A stretch of DNA of 64,000 nucleotides from Dissulfurispira thermophila. GTDB taxonomy: Bacteria; Nitrospirota; Thermodesulfovibrionia; Thermodesulfovibrionales; Dissulfurispiraceae. The stretch's first letter is position 1. Every line of letters begins with the position of its first letter. Shown here piece by piece: positions 53,440 to 61,961 of this stretch. The translations under genes and the position numbers were made by a program. The DNA lies in NCBI RefSeq assembly GCF_014701235.1, contig NZ_AP022873.1, positions 682,001-746,000 of the forward strand. The letters are read 5' to 3'. The notes below the pieces were generated by a model. The model saw nothing but the letters and a program-made list of their open reading frames with translations, had not been told where the DNA came from and did not search any database.

Positions 53440-53494
53440 ATTAAAAAATTCGTCACAGTCCATGGTCTATAGTCTATGGACTTATGGTGAAGGG
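53440..53494 (-). repeat. dispersed ~55-bp repeat, copy B
   Basis: Inverted copy of 37577-37633. Its end runs into panD, giving that gene its last codons and stop. Confidence 0.85.
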
Positions 53495-53847
53495 ATAGGG
53501 GAGATGGGATTGTTCTTTTCATCTAGTTTGATGATTTTGGGCTTAAAGTCTTTTACCTCGCCATCTTCCATATAGCAATAAGCAAAAATGATAATCTTGT
53601 CGCCGACCACTCCCTTTCTCGCTGTAGGACCATTCAGGCAGAACTCTTTGGAGCCTGGTTTTCCGGGAATAACATAGGTCTCAAACCTTTCGCCGTTATT
53701 TAGATTGCTTATCATAACCTGTTCGTAAGGGAGTATATCCACCATATCCATTAGTTCTTTATCAATGGTAATACTTCCCTCATAGGCGAGGTTTGACTCG
53801 GTGACAGTTGCCATATGTATTTTTGACCTTAAAAAACATCTTAGCAT
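53482..53847 (-). CDS. panD: aspartate 1-decarboxylase
   Basis: A pyruvoyl enzyme making beta-alanine for pantothenate. The 121-residue protein has the self-cleavage site YEGSITID (Ser25 becomes the pyruvoyl group), ATVTESNLAY, NGERFETYVI and LNGPTARKGVVGDKIIIFAYC. The final residues NNPISPIPSP and the stop are encoded by a dispersed repeat and differ from the normal family end, so the native C-terminus may have been replaced. No other pantothenate genes are nearby. It is the last gene of the minus-strand run. Confidence 0.94.
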   Translation of the reverse strand: MLRCFLRSKIHMATVTESNLAYEGSITIDKELMDMVDILPYEQVMISNLNNGERFETYVIPGKPGSKEFCLNGPTARKGVVGDKIIIFAYCYMEDGEVKDFKPKIIKLDEKNNPISPIPSP

Positions 53848-53919
53848 ATAAGTCTCCTCTTGTCAGGTTCTGTAAAACAGTGTCTGTTTATAGATAGTTC
53901 ATTGCCTCATGCCTATTGC

Positions 53920-54207
53920 CTATTCTATTATCTTCGGGACCCTGTAGAATTTTTCTGTAGAGTCAGGTGCATTCTTTATCGCATCCCCCACGGATAGGGA
54001 GACAGACGGTATGTCGTCTCTCATGACATTGTTTAGTGGTATTACATGGGATGTCGGCTCTATATTGTCTGTATCGAGGCTATTAAGTTGTTCAACATAC
54101 TCTATTATTGAACTTAGCTGTCCGCTGAATGTTTCTATTTCATCATCAGAAAGATAGAGTCTTGAAAGACGAGCAATGTGCTTTACATCTTCGGTTGTTA
54201 TTTTCAT
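53920..54207 (-). CDS. gatC: glutamyl-tRNA(Gln) amidotransferase subunit C
   Basis: The 95-residue GatC wraps GatA and GatB together. The pattern KITTEDVKHIARLSRLYLSDDEIETF, QLSSIIEYVEQLNSLDTDNIEP and RDDIP...APDSTEKFYRVPKIIE is complete. It lies 46 kb from gatA and 40 kb from gatB, following pcrA, a dispersed arrangement. It starts 16 bases after the pcrA stop, so it is probably co-transcribed with it. Confidence 0.95.
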   Translation of the reverse strand: MKITTEDVKHIARLSRLYLSDDEIETFSGQLSSIIEYVEQLNSLDTDNIEPTSHVIPLNNVMRDDIPSVSLSVGDAIKNAPDSTEKFYRVPKIIE

Positions 54208-54223
54208 CTTAAAATACTCCTAT

Positions 54224-56326
54224 TTATATTCTCTCAAGGTTTGCATATTTTGCAACAAGGCGCTTGATCCCAATACCTGGAAAATTGACGGTCAGTTTAG
54301 TATTGCTTCCTTCTTCGCAGCAGTCCCTTACTACACCTATGCCCCATGCCGGGTGTTTTACCCTACATCCAACAGTATATGCTGACGCACGCTTTTTAGG
54401 GGGTAGTTTTGCTGGTTCTGGTATAACTTCTGTTTTCTGTTGTACTTTCTCTATCCAGTTGCAGCATTCTTTGGGGATGTCTTGCAGAAATCTCGAAGGT
54501 TCTTGCTCCTGTACTTTCGAATAAAGCCTCCTTTTTTTTGCTGCTGTAAGACATAGAATATCTTTTGCCCTTGTCATACCAACATAGAAGAGCCTTCTTT
54601 CTTCTTGCATTTCAGAGGCGTCATCAATAGCCTTGAAATACGGTAGGATGCCTTCTTCTACACCAGTGACAAATACCACAGGGAATTCAAGCCCTTTTGC
54701 ACTATGAAGTGTCATGAGAGATACAGATGCCTTTTTGGGCTCATCATCAGTTGTTGATACAAGGGCTACTCTATCTGCAAAGTCCTTAATAGGTATGTTT
54801 TCTGCTGAGGATACCAGTTCCAGTATGTTTTGCAGTCTCTCTTCTTCAATATCTTCTATATAGCCTGTTTTTTCTACAATATCTTTTAACATGTCAGCAG
54901 CAGTTTTGTGATGGGTTGATGATATTTTTTCTATAATTTTTACAAATTCACTTATTTTGTCTTTAATGGATGATGTTATATTGTTTGATTTTAACATCAG
55001 CTTTATAGCAGCAAATAGGCTGACAGAATTTTTCTTTGCCTCGTGTTCTATTTTTGATAATGTAGATGCACCTATGCCTCGCGGCGGACTGTTTATTATT
55101 CTTCTTAAACTCACATTGTCATCAGTGTTAAGTGCTAACTTCATATAAGAGATAATATCTTTTATCTCTCGTCTGTGGTAAAAGCTTACTCCGCTTATCA
55201 CATGATATGGAATGACTTCTTCTCTTAATGCATCTTCTATTGCCCTTGCTTGTAGATTTATTCTATAAAGAATTGCAAAGTGGCTATATTCATAATTACC
55301 TTTCAGATAGAGGTCTTTTATATTGCGTGCAATGTATCTTGCCTCTTCTTCTTCTGTGTTAAGTCTGCAGTAAATGACTTTTTCTCCGCATCCCTTTTCT
55401 GTCCAGAGTTTTTTTGGTTTCCTTTGCGGATTCTTTGCTATTACTGCACCAGAAACATCAAGGATGTTTTGTGTTGACCTGTAATTTTGTTCGAGCTTTA
55501 TAATCATTGCGTCTGGAAAGTCTTTTTCAAAATTCAGGATATTACTTACATCTGCACCTCTGAATTTATATATACTCTGGTCATCATCTCCAACAGCACA
55601 GATGTTTTTGTGTCTTGCCATTAGTTGTAGCAATCTGTACTGCGCATGGTTTGTGTCTTGAAACTCATCTACAAGGATATATGGAAACATTTCTTGATAT
55701 TTTGAGAGTAGTTTGGGGTTTTCTTCGAATAATCTTACGGTGAGCATTATAAGGTCATCAAAGTCAAGTGCATTGCATCTTTTGAGTTCATCCTGATATT
55801 TAAGATACACCCTTCCGAGTTTTTCGTCAAAACTAAAGCCATCTCCCTGAGATAGAAATTCTTCTGGAGAAATCAGGGATGCTTTTAAGATGCTTATCCT
55901 TGAGGCAACACCTTTATAAAGTGCTTCATATATCTTTAATTCTTTAAGTATATGCCTTATGAGATTACACTGGTCATCATCATCATATATGGAGAAGTCT
56001 GGTTTATATCCCAGTGCCTTTATTTCTCTTCTGAGTATCTTATTACACTGAGAATGGAATGTGCCTATCCATGACTGCCTCATATCAGAACCTACAAAGC
56101 GTGCTATTCTTTCTTTCATTTCGTTTGCAGCCTTGTTAGTAAATGTGACAGTGAATATAGATGACGGATGGTATTTCTTTTTTTTCGTGAGGTAGGCAAA
56201 TTTGTGGGTTATTACTCTTGTCTTACCGCTGCCAGCACCCGCAAGCACAAGGAGAGGTCCTTTTGAATACAATATAGCCTCTTTTTGCTGGGGGTTGAGT
56301 TCTTCTAATAAGACATCTTTTGCCAT
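54224..56326 (-). CDS. pcrA: UvrD/PcrA-family DNA helicase
   Basis: The 700-residue SF1 3'-5' helicase has Walker A AGAGSGKTRV, TFTNKAANEMKERI, Walker B ILVDEFQDTN, GDDDQSIYKFRGA, LEQNYRSTQNIL, LMTLHSAKGLEFPVVF and EERRLFYVGMTRA. The C-terminus (CRVKHPAWGIGVV...INFPGIG-type) is the Tudor-like RNA-polymerase-binding domain. It acts in nucleotide excision repair and removal of stalled complexes. GGAG precedes ATG. It leads directly into gatC. Confidence 0.95.
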   Translation of the reverse strand: MAKDVLLEELNPQQKEAILYSKGPLLVLAGAGSGKTRVITHKFAYLTKKKKYHPSSIFTVTFTNKAANEMKERIARFVGSDMRQSWIGTFHSQCNKILRREIKALGYKPDFSIYDDDDQCNLIRHILKELKIYEALYKGVASRISILKASLISPEEFLSQGDGFSFDEKLGRVYLKYQDELKRCNALDFDDLIMLTVRLFEENPKLLSKYQEMFPYILVDEFQDTNHAQYRLLQLMARHKNICAVGDDDQSIYKFRGADVSNILNFEKDFPDAMIIKLEQNYRSTQNILDVSGAVIAKNPQRKPKKLWTEKGCGEKVIYCRLNTEEEEARYIARNIKDLYLKGNYEYSHFAILYRINLQARAIEDALREEVIPYHVISGVSFYHRREIKDIISYMKLALNTDDNVSLRRIINSPPRGIGASTLSKIEHEAKKNSVSLFAAIKLMLKSNNITSSIKDKISEFVKIIEKISSTHHKTAADMLKDIVEKTGYIEDIEEERLQNILELVSSAENIPIKDFADRVALVSTTDDEPKKASVSLMTLHSAKGLEFPVVFVTGVEEGILPYFKAIDDASEMQEERRLFYVGMTRAKDILCLTAAKKRRLYSKVQEQEPSRFLQDIPKECCNWIEKVQQKTEVIPEPAKLPPKKRASAYTVGCRVKHPAWGIGVVRDCCEEGSNTKLTVNFPGIGIKRLVAKYANLERI

Positions 56327-56364
56327 TTTTTCTCCTTTTTATTATAACATAGTTTAGCTATGAG

Positions 56365-58191
56365 TTACTCCACTGTTACGCTTTTGGCAAGGTTTCTTGG
56401 CTGATCAACATCACATCCCCTTAAGACTGCAATATGATACGCAAGGAGTTGAAGGGGGATTGTGAGCAGCACTGCGTTTAAATAGTCATTGATCCCATGA
56501 ATAGATATGGAATATGTTGATAATCTTTTTGCTGACTCTCCGTCTGAAGAAGTAATTGCTATCAAAGTGCCTCCTCTGCTTTTCACTTCCTCCATATTGG
56601 ATAGAATCTTTTCATAAAGTCTTCCTGAAGGGGCAAGGACAACAACAGGCACTTCCTCATCAATAAGTGCAATAGGTCCGTGCTTCATTTCACCTGCCGG
56701 GTAGCCTTCCGCATGAATGTATGATATCTCTTTTAGTTTTAAAGCGCCCTCCAGTGCTATCGGGTAATTTATACCTCTGCCAAGATATAGGAAATCTTTT
56801 GCTTTAAATAGTTCTTTTGCTATATTATTTATTTCGTTATCCAGTTCCAGTGAGTTCTCAACGCTTGCAGGCAAATGGAGTAGATCTTCTATAAGCATTG
56901 ATATGGTCCTGTCATCTAAGCACCCTCTGATCTTGCCAAATGCTATAGACAAAAGGTATAAGGCTATAATCTGGGTTGTAAATGCTTTTGTGGATGCTAC
57001 TCCGATTTCTGGTCCTGAGTGTGTATAAAAGACAAAATCAGATTCACGAGATGCAGTGCTGCCTATAACATTACAGATGGTCATGACCTTTGCACCAAGT
57101 GACCTGGCTTGTCTTATTGCAGCGAGTGTGTCTGCTGTCTCTCCAGATTGGGTTATTGCTATAAAGAGAGTGCTCTGGGTTATTATTGGATTTCTGTATC
57201 TGAATTCAGATGCTATATCAACCTCGACTGGTATCCTTGTGAGTTCTTCTATCATGTATTTGCCTACAATCCCGGCATGATAGGATGTGCCGCATGCAAC
57301 GATGAATATTCTGTCTATAGATGTGATGTCTTTTTCACTCAGACCAAATTCCTCAATGACTACTTCTGAACTTTCGGGCATTACTCTTCCACGGATTGTA
57401 TCTGCTATTGCCCTTGGCTGTTCGTATATTTCTTTTAACATGAAATGGCGATAACCGCCTTTTTCAGCCATAGAAGGACTCCATGATATGGTAATGACAT
57501 TTTTGTTCAAGAGGTTTCCTTCTATGTCCGTTATGATTACGCCATCTCTATGCATTACTGCCATTTCATTATTTTCCAGGAATATGACCTCTTTTGAATG
57601 GCTTAGAAATGCAGGGACATCAGATGCAAGGAAGTACTCCCCATCACCGAATCCTATTACAAGGGGGCTTTCTTTTCTTACTGCAACTATTTTGTCAGGT
57701 TCTTTCTCACTTATAACAGCAAATGCATATGCACCTCTGACCCCTTTTAGAGCTATTCTCACTGCCTCTTCGATAGGATTGTTTTTTGAATATTTGTTTA
57801 TAAGATGGCATAGAACCTCAGTGTCTGTCTCTGATGTGAAATTAAAACCTTCTGATTGGAGTTCATGCTTTAGTTGCACATAGTTTTCTATTATTCCATT
57901 ATGAACAATAACTATTCCGTCTGATCTGTGAGGATGGGCATTCTCATCGGATGGTCTGCCATGAGTTGCCCATCTCGTATGACCTATTGCAAGATTGCTC
58001 GATATATTGCATTTGCTGACAATTGATTCAAGATCATGGATTTTGCCTTTACGTCGCTTAATCTCTATTTTATTATCAGTAAAATATGCAATGCCAGCAG
58101 AATCATAGCCTCTATATTCGAGCCGTTTCAGCCCATCCATTACTACAGATATGGCATTTTTATTGCCTATATATCCAATTATTCCACACAT
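56365..58191 (-). CDS. glmS: glutamine-fructose-6-phosphate aminotransferase (isomerizing)
   Basis: Makes glucosamine-6-phosphate from fructose-6-phosphate and glutamine, the first step toward UDP-GlcNAc. The 608-residue protein has N-terminal Cys2 (MCGIIGYIG), HTRWATHG, NGIIENY, two SIS domains (ACGTSYHAG, ITQSGETADT, LGRGINYPIALEGALKLKEISYIHAEGYPAGE) and the C-terminal DQPRNLAKSVTVE. It starts 7 bases after glmU. I see no glmS ribozyme in the 7-base gap; its level may follow glmU. Confidence 0.97.
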   Translation of the reverse strand: MCGIIGYIGNKNAISVVMDGLKRLEYRGYDSAGIAYFTDNKIEIKRRKGKIHDLESIVSKCNISSNLAIGHTRWATHGRPSDENAHPHRSDGIVIVHNGIIENYVQLKHELQSEGFNFTSETDTEVLCHLINKYSKNNPIEEAVRIALKGVRGAYAFAVISEKEPDKIVAVRKESPLVIGFGDGEYFLASDVPAFLSHSKEVIFLENNEMAVMHRDGVIITDIEGNLLNKNVITISWSPSMAEKGGYRHFMLKEIYEQPRAIADTIRGRVMPESSEVVIEEFGLSEKDITSIDRIFIVACGTSYHAGIVGKYMIEELTRIPVEVDIASEFRYRNPIITQSTLFIAITQSGETADTLAAIRQARSLGAKVMTICNVIGSTASRESDFVFYTHSGPEIGVASTKAFTTQIIALYLLSIAFGKIRGCLDDRTISMLIEDLLHLPASVENSLELDNEINNIAKELFKAKDFLYLGRGINYPIALEGALKLKEISYIHAEGYPAGEMKHGPIALIDEEVPVVVLAPSGRLYEKILSNMEEVKSRGGTLIAITSSDGESAKRLSTYSISIHGINDYLNAVLLTIPLQLLAYHIAVLRGCDVDQPRNLAKSVTVE

Positions 58192-58198
58192 ATGTCTA

Positions 58199-59632
58199 CT
58201 ACCTCTTGCTCTTTTTGTCTTTTTTCATTTCTAACTTCTCTTTTTTGATTTGTTTTCTTGTTGTCCATTGCTCTATATGTCTTTGTTTTACCCTACTTAT
58301 TGCAAGTGAAAGCGGTGGCACATCTTGTGTGATAGTGGAGCCAGCACCAATGTATGCACCTTTGCCTATTCTCACAGGTGCAATGAGTTGGGAGTCGCTC
58401 CCTATGAAGGAGTCATCTTCTATTATTGTTTTATTTTTCTTTTTGCCATCGTAATTGCAGGTTATTGCCCCAGCCCCTATGTTCACATTTTTTCCTATCT
58501 GTGCATCTCCAAGATAACTGAGGTGAGATGCCTTTGTCCCTTCTCCTATGATAGAATTTTTTATCTCTACAAAATTACCTATTTTTGATGAACTGCCTAT
58601 TATAGAACCTGGTCTTAGGTGGGCAAATGGTCCTATAACTGCATTTTTCTTTATAAGAGATGATTCGATTACTGTGGAGTCCTTTATAGTGACATTGTCT
58701 TCAATGATGCTATCGGTTATTCTTACATTTGGATATATTGTGCATCCTTTTCCTATAATGGTTCTGCCTTCTATATGAATATTTGAATAAATAATTGTAT
58801 CTATGCCTATTTTTACATCAGGATGAATGAAGACAGATGGTTTGTCAATGAATGAAATACCACTATTTATCCATTTTGAAATGATCCTGTCTCTGAGATA
58901 ATGGAGGGCATTGTGAAGGTCTTGTCTAGTATTTATGCCTGTTAGTTCTGTCTCATTGCTAATAATGTGTGCACCAACCTTATAGCCTTTTCTTACAGCA
59001 ATATCTACAATGTCTGTAAGATAATATTCTCCTTTTGCCTTGTTTATCTTTATTTCATTCAGGAGTTTTAGCATGTGCGATTTTATTGCGTATATACCAC
59101 TATTTACTTCTTTTATTTTTTTTTGCTCATTATTGACATCCCTATCTTCTATTATTGCCTTCACTTGTTTCCCTTCTCTTATTATTCTGCCGTAAGAATG
59201 GTTTCCCTCTGCAATGAATGAAATAATGGATATATCTTCTTTGTTTTGTCTGTGAAGTCTCAAAAATTTCTGCAAGGTTATAGTGCTTATAAGTGGGGTG
59301 TCACCACTCAATATAAGTACAGTGCCATTAAATCCTTTGAGTTTATTAATGGCTACTTTTAGTGCATCGCCTGTGCCTTTAGGTTCTTTTTGAATTGCGA
59401 ATGTAACAAGATTTTTTTTGTAGTGCTTATTAATAGTGTTTTTTATCTCTCTGCCCTCTGAACCTATGACAATTATGTTATTTTCAGATTTGAGAGGTTT
59501 TATTGAATCTATAACATAATGAATTATTGGCTTGCCATATATTTTATGTAGAACCTTCGGGACAGATGACTTCATTCTTGTGCCGAGCCCAGCCGCAAGG
59601 ACGACTGTTGTTAGGGGATGTGATGATTTCAT
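58199..59632 (-). CDS. glmU: bifunctional UDP-GlcNAc pyrophosphorylase / GlcN-1-P acetyltransferase
   Basis: The 477-residue protein has an N-terminal uridyltransferase domain (VVLAAGLGTRMKSSVPKVLHK, QKEPKGTGDALKVA, LSGDTPLI) and a C-terminal left-handed beta-helix of hexapeptide repeats with GPFAHLRPG, NFVEIKNS and HLSYLGDA acetyltransferase motifs. It supplies UDP-GlcNAc for peptidoglycan and lipid A. The start overlaps the DUF502 stop by 4 bases, and glmS follows. Confidence 0.97.
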   Translation of the reverse strand: MKSSHPLTTVVLAAGLGTRMKSSVPKVLHKIYGKPIIHYVIDSIKPLKSENNIIVIGSEGREIKNTINKHYKKNLVTFAIQKEPKGTGDALKVAINKLKGFNGTVLILSGDTPLISTITLQKFLRLHRQNKEDISIISFIAEGNHSYGRIIREGKQVKAIIEDRDVNNEQKKIKEVNSGIYAIKSHMLKLLNEIKINKAKGEYYLTDIVDIAVRKGYKVGAHIISNETELTGINTRQDLHNALHYLRDRIISKWINSGISFIDKPSVFIHPDVKIGIDTIIYSNIHIEGRTIIGKGCTIYPNVRITDSIIEDNVTIKDSTVIESSLIKKNAVIGPFAHLRPGSIIGSSSKIGNFVEIKNSIIGEGTKASHLSYLGDAQIGKNVNIGAGAITCNYDGKKKNKTIIEDDSFIGSDSQLIAPVRIGKGAYIGAGSTITQDVPPLSLAISRVKQRHIEQWTTRKQIKKEKLEMKKDKKSKR

Positions 59633-60252
59633 TTTCCTGATTCTCCTGTTGTCACTGGTATTTTTGAAGGAGCAGCTATTCCGCCTGAAAGGATAATCTT
59701 AATGCCCTCTTCTATTGATATATCAGTGTAGGTTATGCTTTTGTCATCAAGGAGAACGATTTCTCCAAGATAGAGATTGTTCGTAGGGATATATACAGCC
59801 TTCAGAGGTATTTCTTTCTTATGTGATTCGACTACACATTCTTTTGTCAGAAATCCAAAGGCATAGGCACCGGGTCTGGGGTATTCAACTATTACGAATT
59901 TTTTGAAAGAGCTTTTATTTTCAGGGGAAAAAGCATCTACGAGTTGTTTTATTGCTGTGTATATGCTCTTGAAAACAGGGATGTTCAGAAAAATCTTTTC
60001 TATAACACCAAGCACCTTCTTTCCAAGCACATTTGTTGAGATTATACCGATAAGAAATATAATAATGACAGCAGAGATAAAGCCTAATCCAGCTATGTGC
60101 TCGCCAAGAAAGAAGTCAAAAAATGGACCTAATATACCATCAACAAACTTGAATATACCGACAAGGACAAAGATCGTTATAACTGCCGGGATGGTGACTA
60201 TAAGTCCTGCCAAAAATTTTCTTTTGAAGGTAATATGTATGGATTCCACCAT
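59629..60252 (-). CDS. DUF502 family membrane protein
   Basis: The 207-residue protein has two N-terminal membrane helices (FLAGLIVTIPAVITIFVLVGIF and LGFISAVIIIFLIGIISTNVLG) and a soluble domain (NIPVFKSIYTAIKQLVDAFSPENKSSFKKFVIVEYPRPGAYAFGFLT, VYIPTNNLYLGEIVLL). This is DUF502, whose role in bacteria is unknown. Start immediately follows yebC and its stop overlaps glmU, so it belongs to this operon. Confidence 0.92.
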   Translation of the reverse strand: MVESIHITFKRKFLAGLIVTIPAVITIFVLVGIFKFVDGILGPFFDFFLGEHIAGLGFISAVIIIFLIGIISTNVLGKKVLGVIEKIFLNIPVFKSIYTAIKQLVDAFSPENKSSFKKFVIVEYPRPGAYAFGFLTKECVVESHKKEIPLKAVYIPTNNLYLGEIVLLDDKSITYTDISIEEGIKIILSGGIAAPSKIPVTTGESGK

Positions 60253-61002
60253 CTACTTTAACGCCATTGCTTCTTCGGGTATATCGAAATTGGCATATAC
60301 ATTCTGGACATCATCGTTATCCTCGAGTGCATCAACGAGTCTGACCATTTGATCTGCTGTACTGCCTTCTATGGTTACATAGCTTTTTGGCAGCATGGTT
60401 ATTTCAGATAACGAAATAGGGATATTTTGTCTTTCTATTGCCTCTTTCACTTTGTTAAGATTTTCTGGAGATGTTATTATTTCGTAGTTGTCTTCATTAG
60501 GGTCGTTTTTCATATCATCTGCTCCAGCATCAAGGACGATGGACATTAATGTGTCTTCATCTACCTTTGTTTTTTCTACGAGGATGTAACCTTTCTTCTC
60601 AAAAATCCATGAGACACATCCAGTCTCTCCCAGGTTTCCACCGTTTTTTGATAGTATATGCCTTATCTCAGAGACTGTTCTGTTTTTGTTATCTGTGAGG
60701 GTTTCTATGAGTATCGCTACACCCCCGGGCCCATATCCTTCATATATAATCTCTTCATAGGTTGTTCCTGGTAGTTCTCCTGTGCCTTTCATTATCGCCC
60801 TTTTTATGTTATCAGATGGCATATTAACTTCCTTTGCCTTTTCTATGGCACTTCTCAATCTTGGGTTGTTCTCAGGATCTCCACCACCGAGTCTTGCAGC
60901 AACAGATATCTCTTTTACAATCTTTGTGAATATCTTGCCTTTTTTTGCATCAGTATGTGCTTTTTTATGTTTTATCTGAGCCCATTTGGAATGGCCTGCC
61001 AT
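60253..61002 (-). CDS. yebC: YebC/PmpR-family protein (TACO1 homologue)
   Basis: The 249-residue protein begins [28 protein letters not shown], the family hallmark, followed by [31 protein letters not shown] and [18 protein letters not shown]. Members bind DNA as regulators or, by recent work on homologues, help ribosomes on proline stretches; which applies here is unknown. It heads the run yebC-DUF502-glmU-glmS. Confidence 0.96.
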   Translation of the reverse strand: MAGHSKWAQIKHKKAHTDAKKGKIFTKIVKEISVAARLGGGDPENNPRLRSAIEKAKEVNMPSDNIKRAIMKGTGELPGTTYEEIIYEGYGPGGVAILIETLTDNKNRTVSEIRHILSKNGGNLGETGCVSWIFEKKGYILVEKTKVDEDTLMSIVLDAGADDMKNDPNEDNYEIITSPENLNKVKEAIERQNIPISLSEITMLPKSYVTIEGSTADQMVRLVDALEDNDDVQNVYANFDIPEEAMALK

Positions 61003-61081
61003 GTTGAACCTCCAGAAATTTTTAGAACATTTTATGATAATAGGATTAAGTAAATAGTGTCAAGGAGTTAAGGGAGAAAGG

Positions 61082-61867
61082 TTAACATCTTGCATCTTTT
61101 AGAGCATCTTTGCACGGGCAGTTGCGCTCAATTGTAATGTGCTTGATAACCTCTTTGACTAAAGACTTTATATTGTTTATAGAATTTTTCATTGTTTCAA
61201 CAACCTCAGTGGCTGTAAGTTTCTTATCAGAGATTCCCGCAGCATAGTTGGTTACAACAGATATACCACAAATACACATTTCAAGCTCTCTTGCGAGTGA
61301 TGCCTCTGGCATTGCTGTCATGCCAACAACATCAGCACCTATCATGGAAAAGAATTGTATTTCTTTTGCTGTTTCAAGCCTTGGTCCATTGACGCAGATA
61401 TATGTTCCCGAGGGTTTCACCGGAAGCTTGATATTGTGAGAGGCTTTAATAATAAAATCCCTCATTTCTGGACAGTATGGATCAGTGAAGTCAATATGAA
61501 TTACACTTTCTTTATCATAAAATGTGGATTCTCTTGCCCCATATGTCATATCTATTATCTGGTCGAGAAGGACGATGTGACCCGGAAAGAAGTCTTTATT
61601 TATTCCGCCCACAGCACTTACAGAGATAATCCTGTCAACATCAAGAGACTTAAATCCCCATATGTTTGCTCTGTAATTTATCTTATGCGGAGGAATGGTG
61701 TGTGGTGTCCCATGCCTTGGTAGGAAGACTATTTCTTTGTCATCAATTGTTCCTATTTTGTAAACAGAAGATGGATTGCCGTATGGGGTAGATATGGAGA
61801 CCTCGTTTGTTATCTCCAGCCCTTCAATCTCATAAAGCCCACTTCCACCTATCAAGCCGATTCTCAT
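61082..61867 (-). CDS. mtnP: 5'-methylthioadenosine phosphorylase
   Basis: Splits methylthioadenosine into adenine and methylthioribose-1-phosphate in methionine salvage. The 261-residue protein has IGGSGLYEIEGL, PRHGTPHTIPPHKINYRANI, VNGPRLETAKEIQFFSMIGADVVGMTAMPEASLARE and a C-terminal CPCKDA, the CxC tail known from archaeal-type enzymes. A -10-like TAAAAT ends 6 bases before the ATG and no Shine-Dalgarno is seen. It is divergent from tldD. Confidence 0.92.
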   Translation of the reverse strand: MRIGLIGGSGLYEIEGLEITNEVSISTPYGNPSSVYKIGTIDDKEIVFLPRHGTPHTIPPHKINYRANIWGFKSLDVDRIISVSAVGGINKDFFPGHIVLLDQIIDMTYGARESTFYDKESVIHIDFTDPYCPEMRDFIIKASHNIKLPVKPSGTYICVNGPRLETAKEIQFFSMIGADVVGMTAMPEASLARELEMCICGISVVTNYAAGISDKKLTATEVVETMKNSINNIKSLVKEVIKHITIERNCPCKDALKDARC

Positions 61868-61873
61868 AGGTTT

Positions 61874-61903
61874 ATTTTATGGCATCGAGGATTTTTAGTG
61901 CAA
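61874..61903 (-). promoter_or_regulatory. possible mtnP promoter (leaderless candidate)
   Basis: Minus strand: TTGCAC (plus 61898-61903), 18-base spacer, TAAAAT (plus 61874-61879), 6 bases, ATG. The -35 is weak (3 of 6). Confidence 0.35.
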
Positions 61904-61961
61904 GGGAAAATGGCAAGAGTCTTTTATGTTAAAATACTTAAATTGAATTCATTGGAGGATT

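Noticed and set aside
56365-58198. glmS ribozyme upstream of glmS
   Set aside because: Only 7 bases separate glmU and glmS, too little for the ribozyme, and no such fold is visible at the end of glmU.
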